From Bifidobacterium sp. ESL0732 (GTDB taxonomy: Bacteria > Actinomycetota > Actinomycetes > Actinomycetales > Bifidobacteriaceae): a DNA stretch of 64,000 bases. Shown here piece after piece: positions 46,726 through 56,642 of this stretch. Under the pieces are notes generated by a model. It had not been told where the DNA came from, searched no databases, and was given only the letters and a program-made list of their open reading frames with translations. Each line of letters starts with the position of its first letter. Position 1 is the stretch's first letter. The position numbers and the translations under genes were made by a program. The stretch covers positions 1,302,001 to 1,366,000 of the forward strand of contig NZ_CP113920.1 of NCBI RefSeq assembly GCF_029395535.1. Direction: 5' to 3'.

Positions 46726-49296
46726 TCAGTCGAGCCCGTCGTCACTGACACGATAATCCACAAAGACCACCTCGCCACTTTCCTGCGTGGCATCGAGGTC
46801 GACCGTACCGGTGATGGCCCAGTCGTGGTCGCCGTCGGAATCGTCGATGATCTGCCGCACCTTCCACGTGTGCTCCTTGGCCTCGTTACGATCATCCAGA
46901 ATGAAAAGATCGCCGCTGCGCGCCTTCTGGTCGATGCCAACGTATTCATGCTCGTCATAATAGTCATCCAGTGCGTTCTCCCACTCGTGCACACCATAAC
47001 CCCAGTCTTTGTCGAGCGCGCCTAGCTCCTCGGGCCTATCCTGATCCATGAGCTGGATACGACGGAACATCGCGTTGCGGATAAGCACAATAAGCCCTCG
47101 CCTATCCTCCACCACGGCGGCTTTCTCACCCGGTGCTGCCGCAGTCAGCGCTGCGCTTTCGGCATCAGCGGCCGAATCGCTTCCCGCATTCTCCCATTCG
47201 TCGACAAGGCTGGAATCGACGGAGCGTACGACCACGCGCAGCCATGAGATGATATCTTCCAGCTCGTCGTTGCGTTTCTCTTTCGGAACGGTACGTGCCA
47301 GCGAACGATAGGCGTCGGAAAGGTAGCGCAGCAGTGTTCCTTCACTCCGTGCGATGTTGTAACGGGCGATATAGCCGGTGAAATCGCTGGCCGTCTCCAC
47401 CATGTCGCGCACCACGGATTTAGGGCTCAACTCGTAATCATTGGCCCATGGCACGTCGTGACGATATTCATCAAAAGCGGCATCGAGCATTTCCTCAAGC
47501 GGCTTTGGCCAAGTGACCTCCTGCAACTTGTCGATGCGCTCGTCATAGTCGAGCCCATCGGCCTTCATCTCGGCCATCGCCTTGTCTCTGGCCTGCCGCT
47601 GCTGCGCCTTGAGCACCTGCTTGGGATCTTCGAGCGTCGCCTCAACCATCGAAATGACGTCGAGCGCATAGGTGTCGGATTGTGGGTCAAGCAGTTCCAA
47701 CGCCGCCAAAAGGAACGGCGAAAGCGGCTGGTCGAGTGCGAAATTGTCTGGCACATCAACGGCCAGGAAATAATCCTTGCCGCCACGGCCATTGTCTTCC
47801 GTCTCAATGAAGGACGAGTCGAACATGGTCTGGAAGATCTCGTCGGCACGCTCATGCAGATGCACCTTCTGCTCGTCAGTCTGAGAGGAATCGTCGATGA
47901 GCTTGTCGATCCGGGCCCGTGCGTCGCCACCCTGCGCCACCTCGTTGAGAACCATGGAATGACTGATCTTCATATGCGGCACGAGCGTTTCGGGCGCAGC
48001 TTCGATGAGCTTGTCAAAAGTGCCCTCATTCCAAGTGACGAAGCCTTCCTGCGGCTTCTTACGCTTAATCTTCTTGAGCTTCTTCGGGTCACCGTTGGCC
48101 TTGGCGATGGCCCGTGCATTCTCAATCTCGAACTCGGGAGCTTCGGCCACCACTAGCCCTTCGGTGTCAAAACCCATACGTCCGGCACGCCCGGCAATCT
48201 GATGGAACTCACGGGCACGCAACCTGCGCATCTTGAACCCGTCGAATTTGGTGAGCTGGGTCAAGACGACGGAATGAATGGGCACGTTGATGCCGACGCC
48301 GAGCGTATCGGTGCCGCAGATGACCGGCAGCAGACCTTGCTGGGCGAGTTGCTCAACCAAACGACGATAGCGCGGCAGCATGCCCGCGTGGTGGATGCCA
48401 ACGCCGGTGCGCAACAGCCGTTGCAGAATCTTGCCGAACGCCGTGGTGAAGCGTGTACCTTTGATGGCTTCGGTGATGGCTTTGCGCTGTTCTTTGCTTG
48501 ACACACCTGTGCTGGCGAGCGCCTGCGCGGTTTCGAGCGCCGCATCCTGCGAAAAATGAACGACATAAATGGGGGTATCGCTGCGGTTGAAAAGCAATTC
48601 GACGGTACCGGCAAGCTGTTTGTCGGTGTATTCGTAACTTAAAGGTACCGGCCTCGGTGCGTCGTCAATGACGTCCACATCCCTGCGGGTCATGTCCTCA
48701 AGTTTGTCGGCGATGGCAGTGACATTGCCGAGCGTCGCGCTCATCAGGAGGAACTGGGTCTTAGGCAACGTCAGCAGCGGCACTTGCCAGGCCCAGCCGC
48801 GGTCGGCATCTCCATAGTAATGGAATTCGTCCATGGCTACGCAACCGATGTCGGCGTTCACACCCTCGCGCAATGCCTGGTTGGCAAGGATTTCGGCGGT
48901 ACAACAGATGATCGGCGCATCCGAATTGATGCTGGTATCGCCCGTAATCATGCCAACATTGTCGCGTCCGAATGCCTCGACCAGATCGAAGAACTTCTCG
49001 GAGACCAACGCTTTGATGGGTGCGGTGTAGTAGGAACGCCGTCCCGTGCACAATGCCGCAAAATGCATGCCCAGAGCCACCAACGACTTGCCGGAACCGG
49101 TAGGTGTGCTTAGAATGACATGATCTCCGGCCAAAAGGTCCATGACCGCCTCTTCCTGGTGCGGCCACGGATCGATGCCTTTGACATCTTTCACCCACTC
49201 AAAGAACCTGTCATAAATTTCGTCAGCGTCGATATTGCGTCGCTCTTCCCCGCTGCCATCCCAACTAGGTGCCAATTCCCCTAAACTCTGTGTCAT
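46726..49296 (-). CDS. Ski2-like DEAD/DEAH-box helicase with DUF3516-type C-terminus
   Basis: A superfamily 2 ATPase of about 856 residues, typical of actinobacteria. The N-terminal core has WPHQEEAVMDLLAGDHVILSTPTGSGKS-type motif I (residues 64-71), MDEFHYYGD (motif II) and LLMSATLGN (motif III). The second RecA domain has VICGTDTLGVGINVPIHSVVL and QIAGRAGRMGFD (motif VI). The C-terminal half, with EVTWPKPLEEMLDAAFDEYR and an acidic C-terminal end, matches the DUF3516 region. It resembles RNA helicases, but its substrate is unproven. I use the ATG at 49296; the frame is open seven codons further. Confidence 0.9.
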   Translation of the reverse strand: MTQSLGELAPSWDGSGEERRNIDADEIYDRFFEWVKDVKGIDPWPHQEEAVMDLLAGDHVILSTPTGSGKSLVALGMHFAALCTGRRSYYTAPIKALVSEKFFDLVEAFGRDNVGMITGDTSINSDAPIICCTAEILANQALREGVNADIGCVAMDEFHYYGDADRGWAWQVPLLTLPKTQFLLMSATLGNVTAIADKLEDMTRRDVDVIDDAPRPVPLSYEYTDKQLAGTVELLFNRSDTPIYVVHFSQDAALETAQALASTGVSSKEQRKAITEAIKGTRFTTAFGKILQRLLRTGVGIHHAGMLPRYRRLVEQLAQQGLLPVICGTDTLGVGINVPIHSVVLTQLTKFDGFKMRRLRAREFHQIAGRAGRMGFDTEGLVVAEAPEFEIENARAIAKANGDPKKLKKIKRKKPQEGFVTWNEGTFDKLIEAAPETLVPHMKISHSMVLNEVAQGGDARARIDKLIDDSSQTDEQKVHLHERADEIFQTMFDSSFIETEDNGRGGKDYFLAVDVPDNFALDQPLSPFLLAALELLDPQSDTYALDVISMVEATLEDPKQVLKAQQRQARDKAMAEMKADGLDYDERIDKLQEVTWPKPLEEMLDAAFDEYRHDVPWANDYELSPKSVVRDMVETASDFTGYIARYNIARSEGTLLRYLSDAYRSLARTVPKEKRNDELEDIISWLRVVVRSVDSSLVDEWENAGSDSAADAESAALTAAAPGEKAAVVEDRRGLIVLIRNAMFRRIQLMDQDRPEELGALDKDWGYGVHEWENALDDYYDEHEYVGIDQKARSGDLFILDDRNEAKEHTWKVRQIIDDSDGDHDWAITGTVDLDATQESGEVVFVDYRVSDDGLD

Positions 49297-49404
49297 AACC
49301 CCAAGTCTATAGGCCACTAACTACGGCCGGCAGCCCCCGTTCATCACTATTGTCGAACATGGGATATCATCTTCATCGTCAACGGCAATCCAAAAGACAA
49401 AAGT

Positions 49405-49436
49405 CGGCGGTCACCGGAGTAATCCGATGACCGCCG
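49405..49436 (-). terminator. Terminator of the gluABCD operon
   Basis: CGGCGGTCACCGGA (49405-49418) pairs with TCCGATGACCGCCG (49423-49436), one mismatch and a four-base loop, 19 bases after the end of the last permease gene. Confidence 0.85.
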
Positions 49437-49454
49437 TTCTGGCTCTCTTTTCTG

Positions 49455-50600
49455 TCAAGACCGCTTGTCTTGATCCTCATCGCGCGGACGTGTGTTGCGA
49501 TGCGGGTGCACGACCGGAAGCGGAATCTCAGGGAGCTCGAGATGTTCGGGATCCTTTTCGCTGTCAGGCTGGGTGGCATCGTAACCCTGCTCGTAACGTT
49601 GACGACGCCAGCCACGAGCGGTGGCGTTGGAACCGGCGTGATGCACATGGTATTTGTTGGGAGCGCCGCCATAGCGGTCCTCTCCAAGTTCCTTGGCCAC
49701 GGCGATCTGGTTGACGTTCGAGGCGTCCATGATGGCGATCGGCGCGACTGGCTCAGGCTCGGTCGGGGCTGCGGTACGCGCCTGCATACGGCTCGGAAGC
49801 CATTCAGCTAGCTTGGAAAGCAACGCGCAGACGATGAAGTAGACCACGCCGGCGACCACCAATGTCTGCAGGATGTTGAAGTACATCGAGCCGAGACGAC
49901 GGGACTCTTGCAGAAGGTCCGTGTACATGATGATCGAGCCGAGCGCAGTATCCTTCAACACCACGACCAGCTGGGTGACTGCGGCTGGAAGCATGGCATA
50001 GATGGCCTGTGGCACCTCGATCTGCATCAGCGACTGCGTGGCGGTGAGCCCTAAGGCCAACGAAGCCTCGCGTTGTCCGCCAGGAAGGTTGCCCACGCCG
50101 CTTCGCACCAGTTCTGCGACAACGGAGCCGTTATAGAGAATCAGACCAAGCACGACGGCCCAATAAGAGGCGCTTTGGATGCCCATGAAGGAGAACAACC
50201 TCCAGAAGAAGATCATGAACATCAGCACCGGCACCGCGCGGCAAAACTCCACGATGACACCGGAAACGGCCTTCACGATCTTGCTGGGCAACAACCTGCC
50301 GATACCGAAGACCAACCCGAAGACCACTGAACCGATCACCGCAAGCACTGCCGCCTTGATGGTCATCCACAGCCCAGGCAGGTAGAAATCCGTCCAAGCT
50401 TCGCCGTCAAGCGCCGGCTTCCAAAGCTCCCAGTCCAGCTGGTTTTCGCCGTCCGGCGGGTTGTGCAGGCGCATGAGAATGAGGACGACAAGGATAGCGA
50501 CGATAATGCCGCCGATCCAGTTGGCGATGCGAATATTGCGTTTGCCTTTCGGCCCCGGCTCATCGAAGAGCACGGATGATTCGTTGTTGTTCTTGCTCAT
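49455..50600 (-). CDS. gluD: Glutamate-type amino-acid ABC transporter permease with a long charged C-terminal tail
   Basis: Second permease of a polar amino-acid transporter, 381 residues. Membrane helices and the conserved EAA loop (GGQREASLALGLTATQSLMQIEVPQAI) lie within residues 20-270, as in GluD proteins. From about residue 270 a hydrophilic tail of roughly 110 residues follows, rich in Pro, Glu, Arg and His. Such a tail is unusual for this permease class, which normally ends shortly after the last helix. The start has a perfect GGAGGTGA ribosome-binding site that overlaps the end of gluC. It completes the order ATPase, binding protein, permease, permease seen in Corynebacterium gluABCD. 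Confidence 0.88.
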   Translation of the reverse strand: MSKNNNESSVLFDEPGPKGKRNIRIANWIGGIIVAILVVLILMRLHNPPDGENQLDWELWKPALDGEAWTDFYLPGLWMTIKAAVLAVIGSVVFGLVFGIGRLLPSKIVKAVSGVIVEFCRAVPVLMFMIFFWRLFSFMGIQSASYWAVVLGLILYNGSVVAELVRSGVGNLPGGQREASLALGLTATQSLMQIEVPQAIYAMLPAAVTQLVVVLKDTALGSIIMYTDLLQESRRLGSMYFNILQTLVVAGVVYFIVCALLSKLAEWLPSRMQARTAAPTEPEPVAPIAIMDASNVNQIAVAKELGEDRYGGAPNKYHVHHAGSNATARGWRRQRYEQGYDATQPDSEKDPEHLELPEIPLPVVHPHRNTRPRDEDQDKRS

Positions 50601-50604
50601 GCGT

Positions 50605-51282
50605 TCACCTCCGTACCGCGAGCTTGTTCGAGAGCACTGTAGTCAGCGCCCCGATAGGAATGATTAGGATGACGTAGCCGAACGCGAAAATCAGGAAGAT
50701 GGCGACGATGGAGTTGGCGTGGAACTCGATCATCTCACTCATCAGGCTTGACGTTTCGGTGGCCACGGATGCGGCCGCGGCAACCGTTGAGTTTTTGAGC
50801 AACGCGATCAGCGTGTTGCCCAGAGGCGCCACGGAACCACGAAAGGCCTGCGGCAGGATGATCTGCGTGGCGGACTGCATGAAGTTGAGCCCTAGCGCAC
50901 GAGCCGCCTCGGCCTGCCCCAACGGCACGGTGTTGATGCCAGAACGCAGGGATTCACAGACAAAGGCCGCGGTGTAGAGCGAAAGGCCTGTGACCGCCAG
51001 CCAGAAGAAGTTGACGGCGAAGGTGTCGGAGAACGTCAGCTTGAGCTGAGCGAAGGCTCCGAGCACCATGAAGACCATGATGATGGTCAACGGCATGTTC
51101 TTGAAGAACTCGACGTAGCCGCTGGCAACCGTTCTCAATGAGGAGATCGGTGAGATACGCATCATCAGCAGGACAATGCCGAGAATCAACGAGAAGAGCG
51201 CCGACCAGAGTGTCAATTCGATATTGACGAGAAATGCGCCCGGCACGTTGTACTGACTGAACAATTGAAGAAATTCATTCAT
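50605..51282 (-). CDS. gluC: Glutamate-type amino-acid ABC transporter permease
   Basis: A 225-residue HisM-family permease with about five helices. It has the N-terminal NVPGAFLVNIELTLWSALFS segment and the EAA motif GQAEAARALGLNFMQSATQIILPQAFR. The ATG at 51282 overlaps the stop of the binding-protein gene (ATGA) and has GGGAG upstream, so the two are coupled. It would pair with GluD to form the pore. Confidence 0.92.
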   Translation of the reverse strand: MNEFLQLFSQYNVPGAFLVNIELTLWSALFSLILGIVLLMMRISPISSLRTVASGYVEFFKNMPLTIIMVFMVLGAFAQLKLTFSDTFAVNFFWLAVTGLSLYTAAFVCESLRSGINTVPLGQAEAARALGLNFMQSATQIILPQAFRGSVAPLGNTLIALLKNSTVAAAASVATETSSLMSEMIEFHANSIVAIFLIFAFGYVILIIPIGALTTVLSNKLAVRR

Positions 51283-52133
51283 TTCGCCGCTCCCGTCTCG
51301 CCGAGATCCGCTTTCGGCGGATTGTATTTCATATTCGGCTTGTATTTGACCCCACGAGTGTTCTCGGTGATGGCACGTTTCCACGAACCGTCGTTTTCCA
51401 TTTGTGTGATGGCTTTGTCGATTTTCCGGGCAAACTTGACATCGCCCTTTTTAACTCCAACACCGTAATATTCCTGAGTGAACGGCTTGCCGATGAGCCT
51501 GAGTTTGCCGCGTGCATTGGAAGCGAGTCCGGCAAGGATGATGTCATCCGTGGTCACCGCGTCCACGATGCCACTGAACAGTGCCGTCGCACATTCCGCA
51601 TAACCGGGCTGCTCCATCAGCTGTACTTCGGACGAGAATTTCTTCTTGACCACTTCGGCCGAGGTGGAACCGGTCACCGAGCAAAGACGCTTGCCGTTGA
51701 GGCTGTCGGGCCCCGTGATCTCATGGTCGTCCTTGCGTACCATCAGATCCTGGCCGGCCACGAAATACGGGCCGGCGAACGTGACAGCCTTCTTGCGCTC
51801 GTCAGTGATGGAATAGCTGGCGATGACCATGTCAACGTCACCATTCTGCAGCATCGCCTCACGCTGCTTGCTCGGCGCTTCCTTCCAGATGATTTCGTCA
51901 TCGGAATAGCCGAGTTTCCGAGCAATGTAACGCGCCACATCGACGTCGAAACCAACGTAGGTGCCGGATTTCTTGAAGCCGACACCGGGCTGGTCGAATT
52001 TGATGCCGATGCGAATCTTGCCCGCCTCGTTGCCCGAGCCGCATGCGGCCACGGTAAACACGCAAGCCAGAGCGCAGAAGGCCGCAAGGACCCTTCGCCA
52101 GATGCGCGCAATATATTTGGATGATGGTTTCAT
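51279..52133 (-). CDS. gluB: Glutamate/polar amino-acid binding lipoprotein
   Basis: Solute-binding protein of 284 residues (SBP_bac_3 family). The signal peptide carries a lipobox (FTVAAC, Cys31). The binding fold shows IRIGIKFDQPGVGFKKSGTY, VGFDVDVARYIARKLGY, the ligand-site SYSITDERKKAVTFAGPYF and CSVTGSTSAEVVKK. The IKFDQPG start is typical of glutamate-binding GluB proteins, which supports glutamate or a related acidic amino acid. The gene follows gluA after a 146-base gap that contains small AT-rich hairpins. Confidence 0.92.
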   Translation of the reverse strand: MKPSSKYIARIWRRVLAAFCALACVFTVAACGSGNEAGKIRIGIKFDQPGVGFKKSGTYVGFDVDVARYIARKLGYSDDEIIWKEAPSKQREAMLQNGDVDMVIASYSITDERKKAVTFAGPYFVAGQDLMVRKDDHEITGPDSLNGKRLCSVTGSTSAEVVKKKFSSEVQLMEQPGYAECATALFSGIVDAVTTDDIILAGLASNARGKLRLIGKPFTQEYYGVGVKKGDVKFARKIDKAITQMENDGSWKRAITENTRGVKYKPNMKYNPPKADLGETGAAK

Positions 52134-52279
52134 AGATTTTTGCTTTCCGATACTTCCCCGTTCGCTTTTTAGCGGATTAACGATTGATCTTCATTTGTTG
52201 CTGTTGAAGGTGAGACATGATTATCTATCGGTGATTTTATATAGAAATCCGATATATACACGCGCACGCATGCAGGAAG

Positions 52280-53086
52280 TCAGTGAGTGAGAATCTTCGA
52301 GAGGAAGTCCTTGGCGCGCTCGGTCTTGGGATGATCGAAGAACTCGTCCGGCGTCCCCTTCTCAAGGATCTTGCCATCGGACATGAATACGATGTGGTCG
52401 GCCGCCTTGCGGGCGAAGCCCATTTCGTGGGTCACGCAAATCATCGTCATGCCTTCGCTCGCAAGCTTGATCATGACATCAAGCACTTCATTGACCATTT
52501 CCGGATCGAGTGCGCTGGTGGGCTCGTCGAAAAGCATGATCTTGGGCTGCATGGCCAGGGCGCGGGCGATGGCGACGCGCTGCTGTTGACCGCCGGAAAG
52601 CTGCGAGGGCATCTTATTGGCCTGGTTCTCAACGCCGACGCGAGCCAGAAGATCCATGCCAAGGTCATCAGCATCCTTCTTGTCCATGTGACGCACCTTG
52701 ACCGGCGCGAGCGTGACGTTCTGCAGAATCGTCTTGTTTGCGAAGAGATTGAACTGTTGGAAAACCATGCCGACTTCGGCGCGCAGGTTGGCGAGGTCCT
52801 TGCCTTCCTGCGGCAGCGGCTGGCCGTCAATGCGAATGGTGCCGGAATCGATGGTCTCTAGACGATTGATGGTACGACACATGGTAGATTTGCCGGAACC
52901 GGAAGGCCCAACGACGACGAGCACTTCGCCTTTGTTGACCTTGAGATTGATATCCTTCAAGACATGGAGCTTGCCAAAATGTTTCTCGACATGGGAGAGC
53001 TCGACCAACGGATGGCTCTCGTCCATCACGTGATCTGGCGTGTTGTCTTCACGCGTTTTCATAGTGGTTTCTTTTGTTTCAGACAT
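52280..53086 (-). CDS. gluA: Amino-acid ABC transporter ATP-binding protein
   Basis: ATPase subunit of the glu transporter, about 268 residues. Walker A is GPSGSGKST, the Q-loop region is [22 protein letters not shown], the signature is [19 protein letters not shown], and Walker B is [15 protein letters not shown]. The protein has about 30 polar residues before the ATPase domain. I take the ATG at 53086 (MSETKETT); ATG codons at 53065 and further in are alternatives, and the frame is open to 53152. It is the first gene of the operon. Confidence 0.92.
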   Translation of the reverse strand: MSETKETTMKTREDNTPDHVMDESHPLVELSHVEKHFGKLHVLKDINLKVNKGEVLVVVGPSGSGKSTMCRTINRLETIDSGTIRIDGQPLPQEGKDLANLRAEVGMVFQQFNLFANKTILQNVTLAPVKVRHMDKKDADDLGMDLLARVGVENQANKMPSQLSGGQQQRVAIARALAMQPKIMLFDEPTSALDPEMVNEVLDVMIKLASEGMTMICVTHEMGFARKAADHIVFMSDGKILEKGTPDEFFDHPKTERAKDFLSKILTH

Positions 53087-53219
53087 GAAAGCAGTATATC
53101 TGCACAGTGTTACCACAGAGTTACCAGCGAAATTATTGAGACATGTCAGCAATTATTATCACAGGTTTAATATTGGACATTTTTGTCAATATCACTGGTT
53201 CCATCTGACTGTGCATACA

Positions 53220-53253
53220 AATGTGTCCAGCTCAAAAATGAACTGGACACATT
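53220..53253 (-). terminator. Terminator downstream of aspS
   Basis: AATGTGTCCAG (53220-53230) pairs perfectly with CTGGACACATT (53243-53253). It lies 41 bases after the aspS stop on the minus strand and precedes the gluA promoter region. Confidence 0.8.
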
Positions 53254-53293
53254 GAAACGATTATTAATTTGTAATGAATATTACAAAATCAAA

Positions 53294-55093
53294 TCAGTTT
53301 TCGTCCTCTTCCGGATCATAATCGACGCCGGTCTCGGCACGTTGGGCGTCCGAAATCGGGGCCGGTGCGCCGGTGAGCGGATCGCGTCCGCCGCCGGCCT
53401 TCGGGAAGGCGATGACGTCGCGGATGGTGTCGCATCCTGCGAGAATCGAGACCGTGCGGTCCCAACCCAGCGCAATGCCTGCGTGGGGCGGTGCGCCGTA
53501 CTTGAACGCTTCGAGCAGGAAGCCGAACTTCTCCTGGGCTTCCTCTTCGCCGATGCCCAGCACGTCGAGCACACGCTCCTGGATATCGTTACGGTGGATA
53601 CGTACGGAGCCGCCGCCCATCTCCTCGCCATTACAGACGATGTCGTAGGAGTCACTCATCGCGTGCTCCGGATCCTTATCGAACTTGTCGATCCAATCGG
53701 CGCTCGGCATGGTGAACGGGTGGTGCATGGAGGTCCACTTGGAGTTGCCCACCGCCACATCGTCGTCGTCCGGGTCGTCGGCGCGCTTGAAGAGCGGGAA
53801 GTCAACCACCCAGGTGAACGCGAATTTCTTCGGGTCGAGCAAGCCTGCACGACGCGCGATCTCGACGCGGGCCGCGCCGAGCAAGAGCTGAGAGGATTCT
53901 CGCGGGCCCGCGGCGAAGAACACCGCATCCCCGTCCTTGGCACCCACGGCCTCTTTAAGACCGTTGCGCTCTTCGTCGGAAAGATTCTTGGCCACCGGGC
54001 CCTTGAGGGTGCCGTCGCCGGTGAACTGCACATAGGCGAGACCCTTGGCGCCACGCTGGCGCGCCCATTCCTGCCATGCGTCGAACTGACGACGCGGGGT
54101 GTCGGCCCCGTTGGGGAAGACCACGGCGCCGACGTACGGCGCCTGGAAGACGCGGAACGGGGTGTTCTTGAAGTAATCAGTGAGCTCGACGATCGGGTTG
54201 CCGAAGCGCAGGTCGGGCTTGTCGGAACCGTACTTGTCCATGGCATCCTGCCAGGTGATGCGGTCAATCGGCAGCTTGATGTCATAACCTTGGGTCTTCC
54301 AGATGGCGGCGATGACCTTTTCGGCCATGGCCATTACGTCTTCCTGATCCACGTAGCTCATTTCCATATCGAGCTGGGTGAACTCGGGCTGACGGTCGGC
54401 GCGGAAGTCCTCGTCGCGATAGCAGCGGGCAAGCTGGAAGTAGCGTTCAACACCGCCCACCATCAACAGTTGTTTCAACAGCTGCGGTGACTGCGGTAGC
54501 GCGTACCAGGAACCGGGCACCAGGCGAGCCGGCACCACGAAATCGCGGGCGCCTTCAGGTGTGGACTTGATGAACGTCGGGGTCTCCACCTCGGTGAAGT
54601 CCATGTCCTCCAGGGCGTGACGTGCGGCGCGGGTCATGTCGCTGCGAAGCTTCAGGTTGCGCTGCATGGAAGGACGACGAAGATCGAGATAACGGTACTT
54701 GAGTCTGATGTCCTCACCGGGCAGCTTGTTCTCCGCCTCATTTTCGAGGGCGGTGGAAACCTGGAATGGCAAAGCATCGGACTTGGCCAGCACCTTGAGG
54801 CTCTCCACGACCACCTCCACCTTGCCGGTGGAAAGATGCTCGTTCTCGTTGCCGTCAGGGCGTTCTCGCACCTCGCCTACAACCTGGATGACGAATTCGC
54901 TACGCAGCGGACGGGCGATTTCCTCGTCATAGATGACAATCTGCACCAAGCCAGTGCTGTCACGCAAATCGATGAAGGCGACGCCACCGTGGTCACGTCT
55001 GCGGTCGACCCAGCCCGCAAGGGTTACTTTCTGACCAATCAATTCCTCGGTCACTTCAGTGGCATGGTGTGTTCTATAAGCCGTCTGGCTCAT
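53294..55093 (-). CDS. aspS: Aspartate-tRNA ligase
   Basis: Class II synthetase that charges tRNA-Asp (or tRNA-Asp and tRNA-Asn in non-discriminating forms), 599 residues. The N-terminal anticodon-binding OB fold begins [23 protein letters not shown]. The catalytic core follows, with [21 protein letters not shown] (motif 2) and [17 protein letters not shown] (motif 3), and a bacterial GAD insertion domain lies around residues 290-420. The ATG at 55093 has GAGGGAG directly upstream. It lies 56 bases downstream of hisS on the same strand, the common hisS-aspS pairing. Confidence 0.97.
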   Translation of the reverse strand: MSQTAYRTHHATEVTEELIGQKVTLAGWVDRRRDHGGVAFIDLRDSTGLVQIVIYDEEIARPLRSEFVIQVVGEVRERPDGNENEHLSTGKVEVVVESLKVLAKSDALPFQVSTALENEAENKLPGEDIRLKYRYLDLRRPSMQRNLKLRSDMTRAARHALEDMDFTEVETPTFIKSTPEGARDFVVPARLVPGSWYALPQSPQLLKQLLMVGGVERYFQLARCYRDEDFRADRQPEFTQLDMEMSYVDQEDVMAMAEKVIAAIWKTQGYDIKLPIDRITWQDAMDKYGSDKPDLRFGNPIVELTDYFKNTPFRVFQAPYVGAVVFPNGADTPRRQFDAWQEWARQRGAKGLAYVQFTGDGTLKGPVAKNLSDEERNGLKEAVGAKDGDAVFFAAGPRESSQLLLGAARVEIARRAGLLDPKKFAFTWVVDFPLFKRADDPDDDDVAVGNSKWTSMHHPFTMPSADWIDKFDKDPEHAMSDSYDIVCNGEEMGGGSVRIHRNDIQERVLDVLGIGEEEAQEKFGFLLEAFKYGAPPHAGIALGWDRTVSILAGCDTIRDVIAFPKAGGGRDPLTGAPAPISDAQRAETGVDYDPEEDEN

Positions 55094-55149
55094 GCTCCCT
55101 CTATTCCTTATCTACTAACCGCTCGAAAACCGCGAAAATCCACGCTCTT

Positions 55150-56550
55150 TTACTTGTCCAAAGAGACGGTTTGCTGAGCATACAGCGTATCGGGTTGCCA
55201 TGACTTGGCATCGGCGGGAACCTGCTCGCCGGTGATGATGTTCTTCACCTCGTCGTGGTCACTGCCTTCGCCGTCACCGGAAGCGTCCGCCGGGAACCAG
55301 ACATAGGGAATACCAAGTTTGTCGGCGTATTTTATCTGCTTACCGAGTTTCGCGGCCTTCGGTGCCACGTCGGCGGCGATACCGCGCGCACGCAGAGCAG
55401 CGGCGATGTGGTTGCAATCCAGACGATCGTCTTCGTTCCAGACGGCAACCATAACGGCTGCTGGGGAAACACGGGAAGCATGCGCACCGGCGGTATGCAG
55501 CATATAAGAGACCAAACGGGAAAGACCGATAGATAGCCCCACACCGGGATACTTCTTATTGCCTTGTGAAGCGAGGTTGTCGTAACGTCCGCCAGAGCAG
55601 ATGGAACCAAGCTCCGAGGCACCGTCGAGGAACGTCTCATAGACTGAACCGGTATAATAATCAAGACCGCGAGCAATCTTCAAATCCGCGATGACGGAAC
55701 CGGGACGGGTGATGGCCGCTTCATCGACAATCATCGCCAGCGTGTCAAGGCCTTCGCGGGCAAGCTTGTATGCATCCGTATCTTGGGAAATGCCGTGACC
55801 AGCGCACAGTTCATCGAACTTCTCAAGCAGTTCCTTACCGTCCTTGGCCGTGAGTTCCGCCAGCTCGAGGCAAGCATGAGCCTGGGCCTCATCGGCGCCA
55901 CATTCGCTGACCAGAAGCTTCACCACTTCGTCGCCACCGATTTTGTCGAGCTTGTCGATTTCACGCAACACGCCTTCGACGTCAGTCAAACCGAGCCCTC
56001 GATAGAAGCCCTCGGAAAGCTTGCGGTTGTTGGCGTGTACGGTGGCCTTTGGAAGGCCGAACTTGCGCAGTTCCTCAAGTGCCTGCACCATGACCAACGG
56101 CAGCTCGACCTCGTAGTGGTCTTCAAGCTCACCGTTGCCGATGACATCGATATCGGCCTGGACGAACTCACGGAAGCGGCCTTCCTGCGGACGCTCGCCA
56201 CGCCAGACTTTCTGAATCTGCCAACGCTTAAACGGGAAGGTAAGCTGGCCGGAATGCTCGACCACATAACGGCTCAGCGGAACCGTCAAATCGAAATGCA
56301 GCCCTAAACGACGCTCTATGGGCGTGTCGGATTCGTGGCCGACCTCCTGCAAACGAGAAAGCAAATAAATCTCTTTGCTGGTCTCTCCCTTTTTCAAGAG
56401 ACTCGAGCCTTCCTCTACTGCTCTGGTCTCGATTCCGATGAATCCGTTGAGTTCAAAAACCTTGCGAACCGTGTCGATGACACGCTGTTCGACCACCCTT
56501 TCTTCGGGTAGCCATTCCGGAAATCCTGATATTGATGCGCCTTTTGCCAT
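55150..56550 (-). CDS. hisS: Histidine-tRNA ligase
   Basis: Class II synthetase for tRNA-His, 466 residues. Seen: the N-terminal ISGFPEWLPEERVVEQRVID, motif 2 with KRWQIQKVWRGERPQEGRFREFVQAD, the histidine-specific ARGLDYYTGSVYE, and motif 3 with GVGLSIGLSRLV, followed by the C-terminal anticodon-binding domain. The ATG at 56550 has AGGGAG upstream. It is the first gene of a hisS-aspS unit and is divergent from the DUF349 gene. Confidence 0.96.
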   Translation of the reverse strand: MAKGASISGFPEWLPEERVVEQRVIDTVRKVFELNGFIGIETRAVEEGSSLLKKGETSKEIYLLSRLQEVGHESDTPIERRLGLHFDLTVPLSRYVVEHSGQLTFPFKRWQIQKVWRGERPQEGRFREFVQADIDVIGNGELEDHYEVELPLVMVQALEELRKFGLPKATVHANNRKLSEGFYRGLGLTDVEGVLREIDKLDKIGGDEVVKLLVSECGADEAQAHACLELAELTAKDGKELLEKFDELCAGHGISQDTDAYKLAREGLDTLAMIVDEAAITRPGSVIADLKIARGLDYYTGSVYETFLDGASELGSICSGGRYDNLASQGNKKYPGVGLSIGLSRLVSYMLHTAGAHASRVSPAAVMVAVWNEDDRLDCNHIAAALRARGIAADVAPKAAKLGKQIKYADKLGIPYVWFPADASGDGEGSDHDEVKNIITGEQVPADAKSWQPDTLYAQQTVSLDK

Positions 56551-56642
56551 AACTCCCTATAATAAGTGGTGTTGTGGAAAAATGAGGCGTTTGTCTCGGC
56601 TTTCACGACACCTGTTACACGAAGACTCTCAAGGAGCTGGCC

